This document shows positions 58,441 through 64,000 of a DNA stretch of 64,000 bases, piece after piece. The stretch covers positions 21,578,754-21,642,753 of the forward strand of contig CM119266.1 of NCBI GenBank assembly GCA_051294375.1, given 5' to 3'. Below the pieces are notes generated by a model. It worked only from the letters and a program-made list of their open reading frames with translations. It did not search any database and was not told where the DNA came from. Source of the DNA: Paraspadella gotoi. Lineage: Eukaryota; Chaetognatha. Each line of letters starts with the position of its first letter. Positions within the stretch are counted from its first letter, which is position 1. The position numbers and the translations under genes were made by a program.

Positions 58441-60733
58441 ACGGGGTATTTTTATTTCCTGCAGTAAAGGCTTCTTCATTTTAAAGTCACGGCGGGAGCG
58501 TCCTTTCGTTGAGCCTTTTAAAGCTTTAAATATCGTCTCGTTTTGTTATTTTTTTTTCCTGCGGAAGGGGGGGGGAGGTTACGGCTAAAACTCCAGATTT
58601 TTTAGCTCATGATATAAAAAAAAAGCGGCTGACAAAGCCGTCAGGTTTTGCTGGTAATAAAAAATCTGTTACAAAACGCAAAGTTGTTATTCGATGTTTC
58701 CGTTTTATTTTCGTCGTCTCTACCCGGCGCCTTTCGTCCCGGGGACGAATCCATAGCTTTTGAAGGGCCGGCTAACCCCGGCCGGGAAAGGTCTTCTGCT
58801 TCTTCACTCTGTCGTCTCATCCTCTCTCTCTCTCTCTCTCTGCTCATCCTCTCTCGCTCTCTCCTCTCCATCGTCGTCGACATCTCCTCCCCATCTCTCA
58901 TCTCCTCTCTCTCTCTCTCCTCTCTCTCTCTCAATAATAAAGAAAATAAAAGAAAAAAGATCGACAAGGTTCGACCCATATCGTTTTATTTTTTGGAGAG
59001 TAGAGTAAGGTTCGTTTGGACTCCAAAACTGAGATTTACAAATAATAATCTAATTCTATGCTAATTCTTAATTGGTTAATAGAAAAATTGGCTCTTATCC
59101 TTCACAATATTATTATCTCTTGATCTCGTATGAACAAAACTGATGCACCCTCTGCATTAAATAAATATTAAGTAACTATCATTATAATTTGGCAACAAAC
59201 GCCGGGTGCCTGTGCATGCCCCGCTTGGCGATGGGGCATCTCACTGTTGCTTATGGGGGCTTTCCGACCTCTCAGTGACGCCATCCAGTCACTGGCGCGG
59301 TTACGCCTAGGACGGCTCATCGCTTTGCAACGGCAGAGGGAAGTCCGTTCGGGACTGGTGGATGGAACACTACGCCTGGGATGGTGTGTTCCGCCCATCT
59401 GAAGCCAATGGATTTGGCTCGACGGATGTGGACGTGAGGCGGTGTGAAATATACCGCCACAATATTCACGCTTTTTTTTCGAGATAGAGCGGAGACATCC
59501 TTAACATTAAGAATTGAACGATCATAAAAATTAAAGGAATTTAGAAAAAAAAAAAAAAGATTCAACAAGGAAACAGTATTATTTCAGGAATAACCTGTTT
59601 TGGACCATCGATGACCTTTCAAAACAAACAAACAACAAAGAAACAAACAAACAAACAAGAACAAACAACAGACGCAGTTCTTTCGGTTATTCGCGTCGAC
59701 GCCTTTACAACCCCTTTTTTTTCGGTTCACGCATTGACACGCCGCCGACGCGAACGACGCACTGCGAGAAACAACACATGTCGTCACTAAAAAGCCCCCC
59801 CCCCTGCTCCCGCGCCCCCTCGCCTCGTCAACATACGCGCCCGCCTAATTTATGAGGGGGAAGGAAAGTTTGCGAGGTTTAAGATGAGCAGGTAAACTCA
59901 TACTGAGTTCGTTGCGAACGAACTGAAGCATTTCGAAACTTTGCTAAAAAGTGAGACGTAATTGTTGAATATTTTCATGATCAGTCGGTGAAAACGAACG
60001 AGGGAGAAATTAACGAATCAATGTAACGGAAATCAGAAGGAGAAAGGGAGGGAAAGGGAAGGAGGGAGGAGGAAGGAGGAGAGGAAGGAGCAAAGTTCGA
60101 AAATGAGGAGGCGAGGAATGAAGACGATCGATTCTTCTGTTTCAGGTTTAAACTACGAAGATTCTTCTCACTGTTCATTTTCTTCTTAGGAATAGCGGAA
60201 GAACCCTTTGACTTTTGCATCATCCTCGCCAGTTAAATTTTGAGTCCTATTTTTCCATTCGCTTACCCTGTCTCCCGAATCCAGTTCTTAAGAAGCTCTA
60301 TCAAGCAATGCCTTCGTCATTTCCGTCTTCTATTGATTTTTAAGCTCACTTTCCGTTGCGAACAAAAGACTTTTAACCTCACCAAACGCCTTTTAAGAAC
60401 AAAACTCTTGAGAATCTCTCCCTACGCCCCATGCATATACCATTTTACTCCGCTTCTACCCCCGCACGCAAATTTTGCGCGCTCAAGTGCGGTCGGAAAG
60501 ACAAGGCTTGACATTTCTCAGCGTGAATATTTTCAGTTAGCGTAGTTCACTTTTTCGCTAGGGAAGACGACCTGAGTGAACTCGGTTCCAGAACCGAAAC
60601 CCGACCGGCGCGCCTCTCTCTCTCTCTCTCTCTCTCTCCTCTCTTCTCTCATCTCTCTCTCTCCCTCTCTCAGTCTATCCTCCTCTCTACTCTCTCTCTC
60701 TCTTCGCCTCACCTGCGTCTACATCTGTCCTCC
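58440..60733. repeat. Block F, copy 4, first part
   Basis: A very noisy copy of 44985-47035, rich in single-base insertions. Ends at the 25-N gap 60734-60758, after which the same block continues. Confidence 0.8.
59191..59479 (+). ncRNA. Structured-RNA candidate, noisy copy
   Basis: The element is longer here because of insertions. Stems GGGGCATC, GGAACAC/GTGTTCC, AGCCAA/TTGGCT, GGCGGT/ACCGCC and the final T8 can still be read. Confidence 0.45.
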
Positions 60734-60979
60734 NNNNNNNNNNNNNNNNNNNNNNNNNTTTTAAAAACCCTCTCCTCTTCCTCACTCTCTCGGCTTTGAT
60801 TCCCCCGCTTTAAAGCCTATTTATAGCGCAAATGAAATTCAAATGCTGTTACAAAACCGAGATTGTGGTATTATAAAAAAAAAATCTCTCCGGGGTTCTC
60901 TCCTTCTCATTTTTTACCCTCTCTCTCTCCCTTTTTCCTCTCCCGTTCTCCCACACTTCTGGCTTTCTTTTTCTTTCTT

Positions 60980-60991
60980 CGCGCATGCGCA
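60980..60991. promoter_or_regulatory. Perfect NRF1 site CGCGCATGCGCA
   Basis: Matches the NRF1 consensus YGCGCAYGCGCR at every position, about 900 bp upstream of the transporter ATG in this copy. NRF1 typically drives housekeeping promoters. Confidence 0.55.
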
Positions 60992-61403
60992 GGAAACTCC
61001 GTCCTGTTTGTAATGAAGTGAGAACGAAAGTAAAGAAGTCATCGGGTTAGTATTTCGGATTTAAAATTTCCCCAACTCAAAAAATTATAGCCAAGGCAAG
61101 GAAACTAAAATTGAGTCGTCAAGTCGATGCTGCTCAAAGTCGCGATTAGTTATAAAAAGAAAGTGTGTGACATAGGGGAAAAAGTACCGGCAAACTTTTC
61201 TCGACATTTAAGTTAAGCGTAATCATTGTACTAAGTTTGATCCCGATTAGTTAAATCATAGATTTTAAATGACACACTAATTGCCCAGTACCAAGTTTTT
61301 GACTGACTCCAGGGGTCATCGGAATTAAGAGACTTTCACAGACTTTCGATCTCTTCCGATCCGATATCTTCATTCACTCGATCTTTCTGAGTCGATTTTC
61401 TCT

Positions 61404-61413
61404 GTCACGTGTG
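61404..61413. promoter_or_regulatory. CLEAR-like E-box GTCACGTGTG (F4)
   Basis: Third copy of the E-box at 47715-47724, with the CACGTG core intact despite the noise. Confidence 0.45.
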
Positions 61414-61584
61414 TATTTGGACTCTTGCCGTCACCCGGATTAACATAACTGGTTACAAATGATCCTTTTGGACTTTGGATTTTTAAAAAAGGACTACTTG
61501 AACCCGAGATCCAGTTTCTGCGATCTTTCTTCGATTCTTGTCTCAGCCAATGACATGATAAACGTGACTGATAAACTTATTCTC

Positions 61585-61642
61585 TCTCTCTCTCTCTCTC
61601 TCTCTGAGATAAACTTATAAACTTATAAACTGATAAACTTAT

Positions 61643-61725
<83 letters not shown>
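61585..61725. repeat. (CT)n microsatellites in the 5' region
   Basis: Two CT tracts split by TGAGATAAACTTATAAACTT. In F1 and F2 the second is interrupted by many TT and CC units, so the pure tract here may be an assembly simplification. Confidence 0.85.
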
Positions 61726-61728
<3 letters not shown>

Positions 61729-61889
61729 ATCCCTCATCCCTCGTTTACTGTTTCAAAACTTCCGTCGTTCACCTAAAGATAACCTAATTTTCAAATTCAT
61801 TTATTTTCCTAAACATTTAGTTTTCTTCTTCAACTTTGAACGCGACTCTTCTACACTTTTCAAGTTGTTTATCATTTTTGTCAATTGTC

Positions 61890-62107
61890 ATGAGAGTTGA
61901 TTCGACTTCGAACTTTGAGGAGCCGCTGCTGCCGCCTTCTTCCCATTCGAGTGGATCGTCAAGAAGTTCCTCGACAGATTCGCCGAAGAAATCGTCGAGA
62001 TGGGCGTGTCTCCGTTCGATCTCCACCCGACGCTTCTTTTCCCCGAAGGCGAAGCGACGTCTCCTCTACATCAACACCGGCGTCTACGTATTTTTGAACA
62101 GCATCGA
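61890..62107 (+). CDS. MFSD8: MFSD8-like lysosomal transporter, exon 1 (best copy)
   Basis: Start ATG at 61890; 72 codons plus 2 nt, no frameshift. The cytosolic N-terminus is MRVDSTSNFEEPLLPPSS. EEPLL resembles the acidic dileucine sorting signal (EQEPLL) at the same place in human MFSD8. A Ser-rich stretch and a basic KAKRR follow, then the first membrane helix LLYINTGVYVFLNSI. The donor GA|GTACGT splits a Glu codon that exon 2 completes. MFSD8/CLN7 is a 12-helix lysosomal membrane transporter. The family assignment rests on equal spacing with human MFSD8, recalled and not computed. Another invertebrate MFSD8-type paralogue is possible. Confidence 0.8.
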
Positions 62108-62358
62108 GTACGTACGCGAAATGGTTCAGGTATCATGTTTTATACTTAAATATTTTTACTAGTTGGTCAAATTATATAATACTATGTTACGGAGTATATA
62201 TTTATTTTGAACGCCAAATTTCAATACCGCTATATTCTATTTCGTTTCGAATGTATGAATGAGCAATGTACATTGTACATATACATGTACATATATTGTA
62301 CATATATAATTTCTTCCCAAATCAGACTAACTTATTAAAAAATATCTTCAAAATGTAG

Positions 62359-62457
62359 ATACGCTGTGATAATTCCTTCTCTCTGGCTTTATCTCGATAA
62401 CGACTATAAAGCGACAACGTCATTCATGGGCCTCTGCCTCGCAGCCTTTTCCATCAG
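62359..62457 (+). CDS. MFSD8: MFSD8-like exon 2 (best copy)
   Basis: Acceptor AAAATGTAG|. It reads YAVIIPSLWLYLDNDY then KATTSFMGLCLAAFSI. It aligns one-to-one with the end of helix 1 (FSVVMTSIWPYL in human), the lumenal loop and SFLGW, where helix 2 starts. 32 complete codons plus split codons at both ends, all in frame. The donor is CATCAG|GCGAG, a GC-type splice site. Confidence 0.8.
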
Positions 62458-62543
62458 GCGAGACGTTTCTCCAGAGATTCGACAAGATTGCTGAATTCGA
62501 TGGATTCCGAAGTTGAATCGTAACGAAAACATATTCGATTCAG

Positions 62544-62710
62544 TTCGTTGATCTTTTGTCCGATTTTCGGTTTCATCAACGATCGAACTCGCGACACGAA
62601 GACTCTCGTCATCATCTGCAACTTCTTTGAAATCATCGGCAACGCGCTCTATCTAGTTCGGTCCCAATGGGTCGTCTTTGTCGCGAGGATCGTCGCCGGC
62701 GTCGGCACAG
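62544..62710 (+). CDS. MFSD8: MFSD8-like exon 3 (best copy), MFS motif A
   Basis: Acceptor GATTCAG|. It reads SLIFCPIFGFINDRTRDTK, TLVIICNFFEIIGNALYLV and RSQWVVFVARIVAGVGT. GFINDRTRDTK is the loop 2-3 motif A of the major facilitator superfamily (GxxxDRxxR). The rest forms helices 3 and 4, ending in the RIVAGVG signature that corresponds to RGLLGIGAG in human MFSD8. 55 codons in frame. Donor GGCACAG|GTTCCC. Confidence 0.85.
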
Positions 62711-62756
62711 GTTCCCCTCTGGGCTAAATTTTACATTCGCCGACTTGGATTAGAGA

Positions 62757-62822
62757 GGGGGGCTTTAGGGTTAGGGGAGGTTATGGGTGGTTTATGGTTA
62801 GCGGGTTTAGGGTTAGGGTTGG
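62757..62822. repeat. Telomere-like TTAGGG-rich intron stretch (F4)
   Basis: GGCTTTAGGGTTAGGGG, then TTATGGG / TTTATGG variants and GGGTTTAGGGTTAGGGTTGG. It lies in intron 3 of the transporter gene. The best two or three units are perfect TTTAGGG/TTAGGG. Confidence 0.65.
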
Positions 62823-63060
62823 TAATTAAGTAACAGTTTTTTTACTTTTTTTTCATAAGAATCGAAAAATCACAGTCGGCGAATGTGAATTCCAATTTTC
62901 TGTTTCTACCCGCGTCGCGGCTTTCTTTGTAATCAGCGGGGGCGCAACGGTTATCCTTTTGGATGGAGAGCTTGTGCTATCTCCGGCGCCATAGGTCTGC
63001 TGATTTTCGGGACGAAGTAAACAGGGGATATGAAATACTAGCCGTTCCCTCTCGTTTCAG

Positions 63061-63199
63061 CGTCAGCCCCGTTGATGTTCGCCGACGTTATCGCGCCCAC
63101 GCCCCACTCGGACCGCAGAACTGCCGTTCATATCCTTCATCATCATGTTCCGTCAAATTCGGTTTTCCTCGTCGGACCCGCGCTCAACTATGTTCTCAG
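63061..63199 (+). CDS. MFSD8: MFSD8-like exon 4 (F4)
   Basis: Follows CTCGTTTCAG|. Joined to exon 3 it gives GVGTASAPLMFADVIAPTPH, matching GIGAGNVAVVRSYTAGATS residue for residue. Two extra T (after GCCG and in CAAATT) shift helix 5 out of frame. 63406-63538 supplies the correct bases. Confidence 0.75.
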
Positions 63200-63251
63200 G
63201 TTTCCATGCACGACTTTAGTTACAATCGATGCAATTTTCGTTACCTCCTTT

Positions 63252-63287
<36 letters not shown>

Positions 63288-63405
63288 CTCTCTTCTCTCT
63301 CNNNNNNNNNNNNNNNNNNNNNNNNNGCTGATTTTCGGACGAGTAACGGGATATGAAATACTACCGCTACGCGACTTTAATTCTCGCCCCGTCCCTCTCG
63401 TTCAG

Positions 63406-63538
63406 CGTCAGCCCCGTTGATGTTCGCCGACGTTAATCGCGCCACGCCCACTCGGACCCGAACTGCCGTCATATCCTTCATCATCATGTTCCGTCAAATC
63501 GGTTTCCTCGTCGGACCCGCGCTCAACCTTGTTCTCAG
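63406..63538 (+). CDS. MFSD8: MFSD8-like exon 4, second copy (F5)
   Basis: The 5' half carries indels, but the 3' half is in frame: TAVISFIIMFRQIGFLVGP then ALNLVLR. It aligns with human TSSMANISMCQALGFILGP. This is helix 5. Donor CTCAG|GTTTCC, then a 181-N gap. Confidence 0.75.
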
Positions 63539-63587
63539 GTTTCCATGGCAACGACTTAGTACAATCGATGCAATTTTCGTTACTTCT

Positions 63588-63768
63588 NNNNNNNNNNNNN
63601 NNNNNNNNNNNNNNNNNNNNNNNNNNNNNNNNNNNNNNNNNNNNNNNNNNNNNNNNNNNNNNNNNNNNNNNNNNNNNNNNNNNNNNNNNNNNNNNNNNNN
63701 NNNNNNNNNNNNNNNNNNNNNNNNNNNNNNNNNNNNNNNNNNNNNNNNNNNNNNNNNNNNNNNNNNNN
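63588..63768. other. Assembly gap (181 N)
   Basis: Lies in intron 4 of the transporter gene, where the other copies have CT repeat. Confidence 1.
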
Positions 63769-63777
63769 TTACATCAG

Positions 63778-63822
63778 ATTCAAATTTTGTTCACTTTCTT
63801 CAACGTCGACGAATATTGCGAG
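63778..63822 (+). CDS. MFSD8: Possible MFSD8-like exon 5 (fragment)
   Basis: TTACATCAG| acceptor, then FTFFNVDEYCE in one frame and the donor GAG|GTGAAT. The lumenal loop before helix 6 of MFSD8 has a similar 'MYT' region. In the frame set by exon 4 it would read FKFCSLSSTSTNIAR, so a frameshift or wrong boundary is likely. Confidence 0.3.
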
Positions 63823-63901
63823 GTGAATTTTTTTCCATATCCATTTGGATTTATTTTTAATTTTTTTAAAAATTTATTTCGTTCGAATCTGAAAAAAAAA
63901 G

Positions 63902-64000
63902 GCGCTGGAATCTGAGGGAAACGACGTCGAAATGGTTGAGAACGAGGACGCACCTTTTTTGACGCCCGTCAGAGGAGATGGCGATGAAAACCAAGACGAC
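63902..64000 (+). CDS. MFSD8: Probable MFSD8-like cytosolic-loop exon, runs off the window
   Basis: After an A-rich stretch the frame ALESEGNDVEMVENEDAPF then LTPVRGDGDENQDD stays open to the last base. It is acidic and hydrophilic, as expected of the cytosolic loop between helices 6 and 7. A clear pyrimidine tract at the acceptor is missing and helix 6 has not been found upstream, so the link to the transporter is inferred. Confidence 0.45.

Noticed and set aside
62121-62129. Alternative end of exon 1 at ATGGTTCAG|GTATC
   Set aside because: It would add charged residues (VREMVQ) inside the first membrane helix and put exon 2 out of frame. The GA|GTACGT donor gives perfect frame and spacing.
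62880-63050. Apparent exon upstream of exon 4 (frames reading GAIGLLIFGTK or GATVILLDGELVL)
   Set aside because: Exon 3 joins exon 4 directly with exact residue spacing to MFSD8. The stretch contains stops in all frames and lies between a consensus donor and acceptor.
1-64000. CRISPR arrays, phage or bacterial mobile systems
   Set aside because: No regularly spaced repeats with unique spacers, no ribosome-binding sites or operons. All gene evidence is spliced and eukaryotic.

Overview
This window is eukaryotic, most likely from an invertebrate animal. Genes are split into short exons (about 45-240 bp) by mostly short introns with GT-AG and occasional GC-AG ends. Exon codons favour C at the third position. 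(CT/GA)n microsatellites are everywhere, and promoter motifs are of animal type (NRF1, YY1, CACGTG E-box). No bacterial operon, rRNA or convincing tRNA is present. The species cannot be named from the sequence.

The layout is dominated by one locus that appears several times as long, imperfect copies. I recognise six consecutive blocks, A to F. A1 is about 1-9615 and A2 about 9782-17690. B1 is about 18272-20240 and B2/B3 about 20245-23440. C1 is about 24390-25850, C2 about 34218-35890 and C3 about 39070-39880. D1 is about 36060-37880 and D2 about 40140-42715. E1 is 42743-44985 and E2 about 56430-58440. F1 is 44985-49664, F2 49690-54355, F3 54381-55840, F4 58440-63301 and F5 63327-64000. C-D and E-F each run on without a break in two places, so A-B-C-D-E-F is probably the true order. 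Copies differ mainly by 1-2 bp indels and homopolymer length, which looks like unpolished long-read sequence. Joins carry exact 25-N gaps or fall inside CT/GA repeats. Much of the copy number is therefore probably an assembly artefact, although F1 and F2 look base-identical over more than 4 kb.

Three findings carry biological content. (1) Block F, plus strand, holds the 5' part of a major-facilitator transporter that I identify as MFSD8-like (lysosomal CLN7 family). The best copy (61890-62710) reads through three exons without a frameshift, and exon 4 is at 63061-63199 and 63406-63538. The gene runs off the right edge. CLEAR-like and NRF1 sites lie upstream. (2) Also in block F, 2-3 kb upstream of the transporter, is a ~265-nt GC-rich element with many short inverted repeats. 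It contains a three-way junction and two mutually exclusive pairings and ends in a T run. It is a candidate structured RNA, present four times. (3) The right end of block A holds minus-strand exons of an unrecognised acidic protein.

Three stretches have no counterpart elsewhere in the window: 25850-34190, 37890-39070 and 55850-56430. They hold short unrecognised open segments, a pre-miRNA-like hairpin (30029-30127), a broken zinc-ribbon-like ORF (38281-38826) and a small promoter-plus-exons island (55975-56385). The rest is microsatellite, minisatellite, gap or low-complexity sequence. Most open frames in it encode Ser/Leu/Phe-rich or Glu/Arg/Lys-rich strings, which are translated CT/GA repeats, and I do not annotate them as genes.
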